Shown here piece by piece: positions 6,235-13,500 of a DNA stretch of 24,079 bases. Under the pieces are notes generated by a model, which was not told where the DNA came from, did not search any database, and worked only from the letters and a program-made list of their open reading frames with translations. Made by a program: the position numbers and the translations under genes. The stretch's first letter is position 1, and the number at the start of each line of letters is the position of its first letter. Where the stretch lies: the IMG/VR virus record IMGVR_UViG_3300025087_000295, positions 1 to 24,079 of that record; one strand, given 5' to 3'. This DNA comes from a virus.

Positions 6235-8750
6235 TCGATCACCTTTTCCTTCGCTCCGTTTCCAGATACAGATGCCTTGACGGTTTCGAGATAATCAAAC
6301 AGGGTCGGACTGGTTACCTGGCGCTCGATGTCCTGGCAGTAGCGCACGCCGGCGGCGAAGTAGTCCGAGTTCAATTCAATGCCGACGGCTTTACGGTTCA
6401 GCTTCATAGCTTCATAGGGAACGGTGAACAGGCCGGCGAAGGGATCGAGCACCAGGTCGCCGGGGTTGGAATAGAGCCGGATCATCCGCTCTACGGTGTC
6501 AAATGGCAGCGGGCAGACGTGATTCTCCAGGCGCTTGCGGCTTTGGTCGCTGTTTAGCGTGCGCATGAATACCACATCGTCCCACACCCAGCCATGCTTG
6601 CTTTCAGGCGGGGAATAGAAGAAGCTGGCAGGCAGGTTCCCGGCTTTCTCCTTCGCTTCCAGGTATTCGATATGCTGCTCGTAGTCATACAGCTCAGCCG
6701 GATCCAGCGGACCGTTGCCATTCGAGCGCCAGAAGCTATGCGCATCCACCTGCCAGCGCGCCCGGCTGAAATCGTCCTTGCTCTTTTTGATCGGTTCGTC
6801 TGCGTAGGCGTTCTCATTGGTTGACGGCGGCTTGCGAAACAGCAGCAGATACTCAGGCAAGCCGCTGCCCATCTTAGAGGCGTCTTTTGTCATCTCAGTC
6901 CAGCCCAGCCGGTAGGTGCTGGAATTTTCACGCACAACATCGGTAACGATGGTCCGGCGGCCTTCGTAGAGCCAGCCGTGTTTGCGAAAGGCCATTACGC
7001 ACTCATCGCTAAACGGAGCGACTTCCATGAAGCCGCTGGGAGTCTGGTGACCGTACAGGATACGATCCTTGACGTGGATAGCGGCGATGCGCCCCGGTTT
7101 CAGGATGCGCAGCAGCTGCGGAATCAGGAACTCCATCTGTCCCCAGAAATCGGCGTCGGACGGGTTGTGTCCGAAATCTTCCACCTGGGCGCTGTATTCG
7201 TAATGGTTCCCGAATGGCACCGAGGTTGCTATAAGACCGAAGTGGTTATCGGGCATCAGGCGGGTTTCGGCTACGCAGTCGTTATTGATTGCTCGAAATA
7301 GCTTGCCGGTGACTTCCATGCGGTTTACTCCTATGCTCCTGGTCAAATCGCGGCGCATCGCTTCTTGCGACAGGCCGTATTGTTGAACGATGTCACGCAT
7401 CTTGCGGGTCAGCCGGTCATGCTGCCCCCACTTGCGCTTGAGGGTTTCCACTACGCCGTCTTCACTTTCGGCGTAGATAATGTGCACGTCTACATCATGA
7501 TCCTGCTGGAAGCGGTAGGTGCGGTGCACGGCCTGAATGAAATCTTGGAATTTATAATCCACGCCTAGAAAGATATTCGAGTAGCAGTGGCGCTGGAAGT
7601 TACAGCCGCTGCCGGCGATCTCCGGCTTGGTCGCCAGGATTGGGATGCTGCCGTGCACAAAGCCTAAGATGCGCTCTTCGCGGGTATCCAGGTCTTGCGA
7701 GCCGTATACACTGAGCGAGCCTGTGACGGCTTTCTCGATCGCCCGGCGCTCATCTTCCAGGTGATGCCAGAGTAGCCAGTGCCGATCGGGGTTATCGGCC
7801 ATAATTTCCAGCATCTTCTCGATGCGGTCCGGCAACGTCGCCCGCTTCTCGGCGGCGGCTTCACGCACGCCGCCGGCCGAATCCAGATACAGGCGGCGCT
7901 GGCCGTAGTTATCGACGTAGTTCCAGGCACGGGTATGGTCGACATTGATCTTACGCCAGTGCACGTTTAGCTTAGGCAGGCTGTAGCCGTCGTCGGGATA
8001 GCCCAGGTCGGATGGTGTAAACAGGAACAGCGCCCAGGATGCTACCCACAGCCAGAATTCTTTTGCGTGCATCGGATGGATGGTCAGATGGCCGGCTTTG
8101 GCAGTATCGCGTTTGAACCAACGGGTAAGCACCTGGCCGTGATCCATGATGCCGAGGAATTCGGCGTAGTAGATCAATTCTTTGTAATCGTTGGGCGAAG
8201 GCGTTGCAGTGGCAACGAAACGATACGGGGTATTTGCGAACAGGTCCTTGAAGACCTGCGAAGTTTTGCTGCCCAGGTTGCGCAAGATCGAGCCTTCATC
8301 CAGCGATACGCCCGCCAGGCTTTTGATCGTTTCAGCGGTGATATTGCCATCGCGCACCCGCTCATAGTTGGTTATCAGGTACGGGGTATCGGCGGCGGCG
8401 GCTTCGGCGTCGGTGCGCACATACTGCCAGCGCATGTTTAGGACCGGGCCGTCTTCTTCGCTGAATTGATGCTTGACGCCCAGCGGACAGATGACCAGGA
8501 ACCTGGCGCCCGTGCGCTCGTAGATCAACCGGGCAAGCTCGCATTGTATGCGGGTCTTGCCTAAGCCGAAGCTCATCGCAATCAGCGCTCGCCCCAGGTT
8601 GGCCGCCCAGCGCACGGCGTCATTTTGATGCGGGAAGTTAGCGGGGTGCAGGCGGGCGGGATCGACTTCGAAGCCGGTGTGCTCCACGTCTACAACCTTG
8701 CCTTCCAGGAATTGCAGGTATTCGGGGGTGTAGTTAGCGGTGGTTATCAT
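6231..8750 (-). CDS. SNF2-type helicase fused to DNA methyltransferase
   Basis: 839 aa from the ATG at 8750 (MITTANYTPEY), which directly follows the previous stop and has GAGGTGAGG upstream; a longer ORF to 8786 reads into the preceding gene. Residues 35-440 are a superfamily-2 helicase: HQNDAVRWA, Walker A SFGLGKT (60-66), motif II DEGS (151-154), TATPSP (181-186), and motif VI QAVHRTYRFQQ (about 407-416). Residues 490-800 are a beta-class (N4-C/N6-A) DNA methyltransferase: motif IV TSVPFG (509-514) comes first, then NHVCPLPF and motif I LDPFAG (768-773) near the end. Motif IV departs from the usual DPPY/SPPF. Such fusions recur in phages; the likely role is modification of phage DNA against restriction, coupled to helicase or translocase activity. 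Confidence 0.9.
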   Translation of the reverse strand: MITTANYTPEYLQFLEGKVVDVEHTGFEVDPARLHPANFPHQNDAVRWAANLGRALIAMSFGLGKTRIQCELARLIYERTGARFLVICPLGVKHQFSEEDGPVLNMRWQYVRTDAEAAAADTPYLITNYERVRDGNITAETIKSLAGVSLDEGSILRNLGSKTSQVFKDLFANTPYRFVATATPSPNDYKELIYYAEFLGIMDHGQVLTRWFKRDTAKAGHLTIHPMHAKEFWLWVASWALFLFTPSDLGYPDDGYSLPKLNVHWRKINVDHTRAWNYVDNYGQRRLYLDSAGGVREAAAEKRATLPDRIEKMLEIMADNPDRHWLLWHHLEDERRAIEKAVTGSLSVYGSQDLDTREERILGFVHGSIPILATKPEIAGSGCNFQRHCYSNIFLGVDYKFQDFIQAVHRTYRFQQDHDVDVHIIYAESEDGVVETLKRKWGQHDRLTRKMRDIVQQYGLSQEAMRRDLTRSIGVNRMEVTGKLFRAINNDCVAETRLMPDNHFGLIATSVPFGNHYEYSAQVEDFGHNPSDADFWGQMEFLIPQLLRILKPGRIAAIHVKDRILYGHQTPSGFMEVAPFSDECVMAFRKHGWLYEGRRTIVTDVVRENSSTYRLGWTEMTKDASKMGSGLPEYLLLFRKPPSTNENAYADEPIKKSKDDFSRARWQVDAHSFWRSNGNGPLDPAELYDYEQHIEYLEAKEKAGNLPASFFYSPPESKHGWVWDDVVFMRTLNSDQSRKRLENHVCPLPFDTVERMIRLYSNPGDLVLDPFAGLFTVPYEAMKLNRKAVGIELNSDYFAAGVRYCQDIERQVTSPTLFDYLETVKASVSGNGAKEKVIE

Positions 8751-8752
8751 CC

Positions 8753-8977
8753 TCACCTCACTCTGTAATCTTGCACGTGGCGGCAAAGCTGGCAGACGAA
8801 ATGCTCCCAGTCACCGTTTACGAACAGGCTATGCGGCGTCTGTTTGCCGCAGTCTGCGCAGTACATCTGGCGCGCCGGCGTCTGCTGCGCAGCGGCTACC
8901 GCTTCGGCGGGCTGCTGCCGCAGGCGGGCGTGCGCCTGGCGGACAAGCTCTAAAAATGCGTTGGATAAATCGCTCAT
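8753..8977 (-). CDS. Small zinc-ribbon protein
   Basis: 74 aa. An N-terminal helical part (MSDLSNAFLELVRQAHARL) is followed by CADCGKQTPH...HFVCQLC, a CxxC...CxxC zinc ribbon. It lies between the DnaB-like helicase and the helicase-methyltransferase. AGGAG is 10 nt upstream. Probably DNA- or protein-binding; no family recognised. Confidence 0.7.
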   Translation of the reverse strand: MSDLSNAFLELVRQAHARLRQQPAEAVAAAQQTPARQMYCADCGKQTPHSLFVNGDWEHFVCQLCRHVQDYRVR

Positions 8978-8996
8978 GTCGGGGTGTCTCCTATGA

Positions 8997-10283
8997 TCAG
9001 AACGGGATGGGTTGGCTGAAGGCGCTGTCCTTGTCGCCGGTATCGAACCATTGCGCCTGACCGTCGAAGTCGGTCTTTACCAGGATGCTATCGGGGCCGT
9101 TCCTAAACTTCAATCCGACCAGACTGGCGGTGGTTTTTGCCAGTCCCATTTCGATAGCGGTCCTGTCACGGTGTATGCCGATCACCACGTCGGCGTTTTC
9201 CTCGATCTCGCCGCTGTCGCGCAGGTCCGCCAGGGTCGGCTGCTTGTCGGTGCGATCTTCCAGCTTGCGGTTGAGCTGAGCGGCGGCGATCACGGGGATG
9301 TCAAACTCGCGGCTGATCTGCTTATGCGCCCAGGAGATGCGCCCCAGGCGCTTGACTTCGTTGCTGCGAGCGTCATCATCCGCGAACAGGCGCAGATGGT
9401 CGGTGAATACGATGTCCGGCTTCAGGCTGGCGACTTTCTGCCAGAGCTGGTTGGTATTCATGCGCACGGTGTCATCGATCATCAACAGGTTGTTGTATTG
9501 ATCGGCCAGCCTGCCGGACGCTTCCGCCAGCTTATCGCGCTGATCGTCGCTCAGGCGCTTCGCCATCATGTCCCGGTAGCTGATGCCGGCTGCGCCGCAT
9601 GCCATACGAGCAATCAGATCCCGCTCGGACATTTCCAGGCTGACGAACAGCACTCGCCGGCGGTGGTGAGCGGCGACGCGGGCGGCTTGTAGCAGCAGAG
9701 CGGTCTTGCCCACGCCTGGCCGGGCGCAGATAACGTAGAAGTTCTTGAACCACCACCCGCCGAAAGCGTTGTGGAGCTTAGGGAAGGGCATGGCGACAGC
9801 CTTTACCCCGTCTTCATACAGGCTGGCGGTAAATTCCAGGAACGCATCGCCAATCGGGGAAATAGTCGCGGCGGCGCTCGGGCGGTTATTCTGCAGGGCT
9901 TCCAGGCTGCGCCAGGCGTCTTCGTAGCTGCCGTCGCCTACGGCCAGGGCGATGTCGGCCAGTTTGCCGGCGGCGTAGTAGAGCCAGCGTTCTTTCAGGA
10001 TACGCTCCGCGAACGGGTTCAGGTCTTGCGGGTAAATCTCATCCGGCGCGCCTGATACCAGGTCATAAAGCAGGAGCGGATCGACGTTCATTGCGGCGGC
10101 GTCGCGGTCTTTCGTGGCGGTAAACTCTTTCCAGTAAGCGGATAGCCGCTCATCGCTGAAAACATCCGGGGCCAGCCAGCCGCATTGCTCAGCCGCGCGC
10201 TGCGGATTGCGGAAGGCGACGCTAGCGAAGATGCGCTCCGCTTCCAGCTTGCGGACCATCACGGCGGCGGATAGGTCGCTCAT
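8997..10283 (-). CDS. DnaB-type replicative helicase
   Basis: 428 aa from the ATG at 10283 (GGAGG 7 nt upstream, ATGA overlap with the initiator gene). N-terminal residues 10-110 resemble the DnaB N-terminal domain. The C-terminal RecA-like domain has Walker A ARPGVGKTALL (about residue 185), catalytic E in FVSLEMSERDL, Walker B-like DIVFTDHLRLF, then DIPVIAAAQLNR and DLRDSGEIEENADVVIGIHRD, all characteristic of DnaB/gp41-type hexameric helicases. It should unwind DNA at the replication fork, loaded by the initiator encoded just upstream. No primase domain is visible, so it probably uses a separate or host primase. Confidence 0.95.
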   Translation of the reverse strand: MSDLSAAVMVRKLEAERIFASVAFRNPQRAAEQCGWLAPDVFSDERLSAYWKEFTATKDRDAAAMNVDPLLLYDLVSGAPDEIYPQDLNPFAERILKERWLYYAAGKLADIALAVGDGSYEDAWRSLEALQNNRPSAAATISPIGDAFLEFTASLYEDGVKAVAMPFPKLHNAFGGWWFKNFYVICARPGVGKTALLLQAARVAAHHRRRVLFVSLEMSERDLIARMACGAAGISYRDMMAKRLSDDQRDKLAEASGRLADQYNNLLMIDDTVRMNTNQLWQKVASLKPDIVFTDHLRLFADDDARSNEVKRLGRISWAHKQISREFDIPVIAAAQLNRKLEDRTDKQPTLADLRDSGEIEENADVVIGIHRDRTAIEMGLAKTTASLVGLKFRNGPDSILVKTDFDGQAQWFDTGDKDSAFSQPIPF

Positions 10284-11011
10284 TCCCACACCTCCGAGAA
10301 GCGGCGCTCGGGTTTTCGGTTACCGTTGTTGGCCTGCGCTATGGTTTCCAGAATTTGTTCAGGGGTGGGCGGCTGCCCTTTCTGGCCGCGCCAGTCGTGC
10401 GTGTACCACCAATCGCCGGGGCTATAAAATGTTTTTACTTGCTCGGGAAGATAGCCGGCGACAAGCAATTCTTTTGACGGCTTAGCCAGCCTGCCAGCGT
10501 TGCGCTTGATCTTGTAGTCCAGTTTGGTGACATCGGACAAAACGCCCAGCATCTCAGCTTGCGGATTGACAACTCTTTCTTCAGTACTTATTGATTCAGT
10601 ACTTAGTGATTCAGTACTTAATATATCTACCCCTTTACCATCGATGGTTGAACCATCGATGGATGACGGTAAGATGGTTGCACCATCTACCCTTGGGGGT
10701 AAGATGGTTGCATCCCCCACATGTGGGGTTTCGTGTATCACGGACACCCACTCAAACTTACCACCCCCCTTATTAAGACGCTCGCGTTCCAGGTAACCGT
10801 ATTCCTGCAACTCCTTCAGGATGCGCCTGATAACTTTAATACCAGCTGGTCCGCTGTTTACCAGATCACTGAACATCACCTGCCAGTTATCGGGCTTGCT
10901 GAGCAAGTAGCCCATCACGCCGCGGGCCTCCCATGACAGGCGCTCATCGTTGAATGGCTCATTACTGGCAGCAAAGTACTTGCTGTCTTTTACGACTCTA
11001 ATAATGCTCAT
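10280..11011 (-). CDS. Phage replication initiator / replisome organizer-like protein
   Basis: 243 aa with AAGG before the ATG. Residues 20-95 form a winged-helix domain (LSWEARGVMGYLLSKPDNWQV ... GPAGIKVIRRILKELQEYGYLERER), as in phage replisome organizers. Residues 96-150 are a repetitive linker (three VDGATILP-like decapeptides, then STESLSTESISTE). The C-terminal region (SPGDWWYTHDWRGQKGQPPTPEQI) resembles the DnaD-like tail that contacts the helicase. Its position directly before the DnaB helicase fits an origin-binding helicase loader. The DNA for the linker contains iteron-like repeats (separate entry). Family membership is inferred from layout and domain look. Confidence 0.8.
   Translation of the reverse strand: MSIIRVVKDSKYFAASNEPFNDERLSWEARGVMGYLLSKPDNWQVMFSDLVNSGPAGIKVIRRILKELQEYGYLERERLNKGGGKFEWVSVIHETPHVGDATILPPRVDGATILPSSIDGSTIDGKGVDILSTESLSTESISTEERVVNPQAEMLGVLSDVTKLDYKIKRNAGRLAKPSKELLVAGYLPEQVKTFYSPGDWWYTHDWRGQKGQPPTPEQILETIAQANNGNRKPERRFSEVWE
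10580..10728 (-). other. Candidate phage replication origin (iterons inside the initiator gene)
   Basis: Within the initiator gene three sets of repeats follow each other: TTCAGTACTTA starts at 10580, 10595 and 10610 (exact 15-bp period); GATGGTTG starts at 10643, 10673 and 10703 (exact 30-bp period), the first two inside inverted repeats (GATGGTTGAACCATC at 10643-10657, GATGGTTGCACCATC at 10673-10687); and a perfect 14-bp palindrome CCCCACATGTGGGG lies at 10715-10728. A short AT-rich run (TTAATATATCTA) separates the first two sets. This mirrors lambda ori, which lies inside gene O. The strand label follows the host gene only. Confidence 0.65.
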
Positions 11012-11032
11012 TGTGTACCTTCTATTTGTGTC

Positions 11033-11419
11033 CTAAAACAACGCCGGCTGCCGCTCTGGGGCGTAGCGCCCCCAGCGCCGCTCGGCGGCTGCTTTCAACG
11101 CCTTCTCCTGCTCGAGCAGGTCCATTGCCCTGGGGCGCACTTCACGGTCTAAAAATTCGGTAAGCTCGCTCCAATCCGAGGCCAGGTAGTAGCCGCCGCC
11201 TTCGCCGCCCGTGGAGCATATCGGCTGCCCGGCTTTGCGCAGCTGGTTGATTGCCGCACGCATAGCGCGCTCGTGGAGGCGGAAGCCGATCATGTCCAAT
11301 TCCAGGCGCAGGCTGTCGCGGCTGATGGCCTGCTCGCGCCCGGTGTGGAAGCTGAGCACGCGCAGGATAGCCCGGTCCAGTCCGGCGGGGAGATTGTCAA
11401 TCATCTTTTGTACGTCCAT
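11033..11419 (-). CDS. Winged-helix protein with C-terminal clamp-binding-like motif
   Basis: 128 aa. Residues 10-80 look like a winged helix (LDRAILRVLSFHTGREQAISRDSLR ... RAMRAAINQLRKAGQPICSTGGEGGGYYLA), the last part being a typical wing. Residues 85-120 are a charged helix. The very C-terminus is QPALF, close to the QxxLF sliding-clamp binding consensus. Position at the head of the replication genes suggests a replication or regulatory role. GGGAG precedes the ATG; it overlaps the upstream gene by 23 nt. Confidence 0.7.
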   Translation of the reverse strand: MDVQKMIDNLPAGLDRAILRVLSFHTGREQAISRDSLRLELDMIGFRLHERAMRAAINQLRKAGQPICSTGGEGGGYYLASDWSELTEFLDREVRPRAMDLLEQEKALKAAAERRWGRYAPERQPALF

Positions 11420-11612
11420 CGTCGCTCCCTTCCAGCGGGTAAGCCGTCAAAGACAGGTAGCCGTTGAGAATGCGCTGCCACGCTCGGACCTGGCCGCTGT
11501 CGGCTACATCCGCCGGGATGGTCAGCAGGCTGACCACCTTGCCGTGCTTGCGGATGACGCCAACGATGCGCTCGCCTACCGGCGTGGGCGTTTTCGCTTT
11601 ATGGGGTTTCAT
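11397..11612 (-). CDS. Small hypothetical protein
   Basis: 71 aa from the ATG at 11612 (MKPHKAKTPTPVGERIVG), chosen because it overlaps the upstream TGA (ATGA). A longer form to 11663 would overlap the zinc protein by 55 nt. The sequence has a helix-strand look (RIVGVIRKHGKVVSLLTIPADVADSGQVRAWQRIL). No family recognised. Confidence 0.6.
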   Translation of the reverse strand: MKPHKAKTPTPVGERIVGVIRKHGKVVSLLTIPADVADSGQVRAWQRILNGYLSLTAYPLEGSDDGRTKDD

Positions 11613-11845
11613 GGCTTCACCCCCAGCGCATAGCGGGCGGCGGTTTCGATCCTTGCCACCCAATTTGCGTCTCTGCGCCTGCCGCAGTCCGGGCAGGCGA
11701 GCGGGACGTGGCCGGTAGCGCCGTAGAAGCCTTTGCAGTATTCGCAGTACTGCACATCCGCCTGGACTTCGTTATCCACCGCAAGCTGGAAGGGATCATC
11801 CAGCCGGGCTGAGATGCGGGTCAGGATCCATTCGCCGCTGCTCAT
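11609..11845 (-). CDS. Small zinc-ribbon protein
   Basis: 78 aa from the ATG at 11845 (GGAG 8 nt upstream, ATGA overlap with the membrane protein gene). It contains CEYCKGFYG...LACPDCGRRRD, a CxxC...CxxC zinc ribbon, followed by a C-terminal helix. Probably nucleic-acid or protein binding. Function unknown. Confidence 0.7.
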   Translation of the reverse strand: MSSGEWILTRISARLDDPFQLAVDNEVQADVQYCEYCKGFYGATGHVPLACPDCGRRRDANWVARIETAARYALGVKP

Positions 11846-12015
11846 GGCTTTTTCTCCGGCGTGCAGGTAACCCGCTGCTTTTGCCTGGCCTCCCACTCGA
11901 GGCGGTCCAGCAGGTCGTCGGTTTCGCTGGCTTTATTGGCAAGCCCTAAAGCAAGCGAATAAACCACAATGACAACGACGGCTGCTAAAGCTAAGATCAA
12001 AATGACATAGACCAT
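11842..12015 (-). CDS. 57-aa single-span membrane protein
   Basis: First gene of the long leftward operon. Starting at the second of two adjacent ATGs (12015, AGGAGG with 6 nt spacing), it reads MVYVILILALAAVVVIVVYS, one N-terminal transmembrane helix, then a charged cytoplasmic tail (LANKASETDDLLDRLEWEARQ). The ATG at 12018 is too close to the ribosome site. Its TGA overlaps the next ATG. Function unknown. Confidence 0.75.
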   Translation of the reverse strand: MVYVILILALAAVVVIVVYSLALGLANKASETDDLLDRLEWEARQKQRVTCTPEKKP

Positions 12016-12018
12016 CAT

Positions 12019-12227
12019 TTACCTCCTGGGGTTAGCCCGCCAGATCACCCGCTTTTAGTATTGCCGGGGGATGACAGGCTTGTTATGTTTATGTATCGTT
12101 AGGGGACGTGGAATTTATGCGACAATGTAGCCGGGGGCGATGGTGAGACCTGCCAAAGTCGCATCACCCCCGGCCCAGGCTGGCAATCCTCGGATTGCAG
12201 CTTTTAGGTTCGGGAGAGTGATACAAG
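12019..12227. promoter_or_regulatory. Divergent regulatory region between leftward operon and integrase
   Basis: About 210 bp without a gene. It holds a large GC-rich inverted repeat (12130-12174), an extra copy of its half-element GCCGGGGGATGA at 12063-12074, and a short hairpin GCAATCC-TC-GGATTGC (12183-12198) followed by AGCTTTT. No convincing -35/-10 pair is seen for either strand, though transcription of both flanking genes must start near here. The repeated half-elements could bind integrase, excisionase or a regulator. Confidence 0.5.
12130..12174. repeat. Inverted repeat upstream of integrase
   Basis: Arms GCCGGGGGCGATG (12130-12142) and CATCACCCCCGGC (12162-12174) pair with a single mismatch over 13 positions around a 19-nt loop. 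A third, direct copy of the half-element lies at 12063-12074 (GCCGGGGGATGA). No T-run follows on either strand, so a protein-binding site is more likely than a terminator. Confidence 0.65.
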
Positions 12228-13199
12228 ATGCCTACGCAGACTGCAACCAACTTGGCGACGGCGCTTGAGCTCGATCTGTCTAACGCCGTTGAAACCTTTA
12301 TTGCCTTGGACCTGGCGGATAAAGCGCCGGCCACCCGCCGCTGGTACGCGCACCGCTTACACGATCTGGTAGAGATGCTGGGCAACAAGCCTTTGGTTAC
12401 GGTGCTGGAAGTGGACCTGCTGGCCTGGAAGGCGGAGCTGATCCGGCGGGATACGCTCTACCAGGGCAATACCACCCGCCCGGCTGAGACGGGCAGCCTG
12501 TCGCCGCAGACGGTATCCGGCTACGTGCGAGCCGCCCGGCGCTTCTTTCGCTGGCTGCTCGAGCACGACTTCTTGCCGGATAACCCGGCGCGCTTGCTCA
12601 AGCCGCCGCGCAAAGGTAGGATCGGGGAGAAGGGCATCTCGGATGCGGACGCCGGCAAGATGCTGGCCGCCGCTTACGAGCAGCCGAGAGATTACGCAAT
12701 CCTGTATTTCGTTTCAGATACCGGCTGCCGGCTGGGGGGTGTGACGCATCTGGCGTTGGGGGATCTGTTTCTAGATCATCCCAAGCCTGAGATGCGCCGT
12801 GTAGCTTTGGTGCGTGAAAAGGGGGATAAAACCCGCCCGGTGGTGATGACCGAAGGCGGGCTAGGAGCGCTCGAGCGCTGGCTGGAAGTGCGCCCTGCGG
12901 ACAGCGGCTTTGACGCCGTGTTCCTGGGTCGCTGCCCCGGTACGCCCTGGCACCCGCTGCAAGAGGCCGGGATTTATGGCATCTTCAAGCGTTACGCTCT
13001 GGCGGGTGGGGTAGGCGGCGCCTGGTCGCCGCATCAGTGGCGGCATCGCTTTGGCCGCCGCATGGCTGCCAATGGCATGAACCTGGGGACGTTATCGCAG
13101 CTCATGGGACATTCAACAAGCTCCGTAACGGTCGAGCATTACGGGATGTTTTCGGTTTCACATCTGCAGGAGGCGTATGACCGCTTCTGGCAGAAGTGA
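12228..13199 (+). CDS. int: Tyrosine-family site-specific integrase
   Basis: 323 aa. N-terminal residues 15-115 are a SAM-like core-binding domain (VETFIALDLADKAPATRRWYAHRLHDL ... RRFFRWLLEHDFLPDNPA). The catalytic domain carries the first Arg in GCRLGG (about residue 167; the usual following Glu is Gly), Lys in EKGDKTRP (about 200), HQWRH (about 268-272), LMGHS (about 294) and the nucleophilic Tyr in VEHYGMF (about 305). It should integrate phage DNA at the tRNA-derived attP lying 83 bp after its stop. The start ATG has only a distant GGGAG. Followed by a clear terminator. Confidence 0.95.
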   Translation: MPTQTATNLATALELDLSNAVETFIALDLADKAPATRRWYAHRLHDLVEMLGNKPLVTVLEVDLLAWKAELIRRDTLYQGNTTRPAETGSLSPQTVSGYVRAARRFFRWLLEHDFLPDNPARLLKPPRKGRIGEKGISDADAGKMLAAAYEQPRDYAILYFVSDTGCRLGGVTHLALGDLFLDHPKPEMRRVALVREKGDKTRPVVMTEGGLGALERWLEVRPADSGFDAVFLGRCPGTPWHPLQEAGIYGIFKRYALAGGVGGAWSPHQWRHRFGRRMAANGMNLGTLSQLMGHSTSSVTVEHYGMFSVSHLQEAYDRFWQK

Positions 13200-13206
13200 A
13201 ACGATG

Positions 13207-13237
13207 CGGGGGACTTTATCGCCCCCGGGTTGTTTTT
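13207..13237 (+). terminator. Rho-independent terminator after integrase
   Basis: CGGGGG (13207-13212) pairs with CCCCCG (13222-13227) around a 9-nt loop, followed by GGTTGTTTTT. It begins 8 bp after the integrase stop. Confidence 0.8.
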
Positions 13238-13281
13238 CGGATCGTACAGGGGACTCACGCGCTCCACCTGTGCGGCAGGCA

Positions 13282-13336
13282 GGACTTAAAATCCCCCGGT
13301 AGTAATACCGTGTGGGTTCAACTCCCACCCGCCCTA
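13282..13336 (+). other. attP core: 3' part of a tRNA-Leu(UAA) gene
   Basis: Contains an anticodon loop CTTAAAA (anticodon TAA) with three paired bases (GGA/TCC), the long class II variable arm CGGTA-GTAA-TACCG (13297-13310), a perfect T-arm GTGGG-TTCAACT-CCCAC (13312-13328) and the 3' acceptor strand CCGCCCT plus discriminator A (13329-13336). The 5' half is missing: no AGGGCGG acceptor strand or D-arm lies upstream, and the outer anticodon-stem pairs are broken. This is the usual attP of a tRNA-targeting integrase, which restores the 3' end of the host gene on integration. The integrase gene lies immediately upstream. Exact crossover ends cannot be set from one copy. Confidence 0.85.
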
Positions 13337-13380
13337 CTAATTTCAATTGCATATTCAGTTTGTAAGGTGCAAGGTGCTGT

Positions 13381-13449
13381 ATGTCTGATAGCTTGATTGC
13401 TTTACAACTCCAGCTGGACGAGCTGCAAGAAGGCCGGCGGCGTGCGTGA
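13381..13449 (+). CDS. Very short ORF (22 aa), possible leader or N-terminal piece
   Basis: MSDSLIALQLQLDELQEGRRRA, an amphipathic helix with AAGGTG 4 nt before the ATG. Its TGA (13447-13449) is in the same frame as the following membrane ORF, so the two could be one gene split by a stop, or two coupled genes. Too short to judge by coding signal alone. Confidence 0.3.
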   Translation: MSDSLIALQLQLDELQEGRRRA

Positions 13450-13500
13450 AGCCGCCGCCGCTGCCGCTCAATCTCACTAAGGATTGGGCTGCTGGGTCTC

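Noticed and set aside
9012-9692. 226-aa plus-strand ORF opposite the DnaB-like gene
   Set aside because: The minus-strand frame has all DnaB motifs; the plus frame has no recognisable domain or ribosome site.
13230-13336. A complete tRNA-Leu gene
   Set aside because: No 5' acceptor strand complementary to CCGCCCT, no D-arm, and the outer anticodon-stem pairs are mismatched. Only the 3' half is present.
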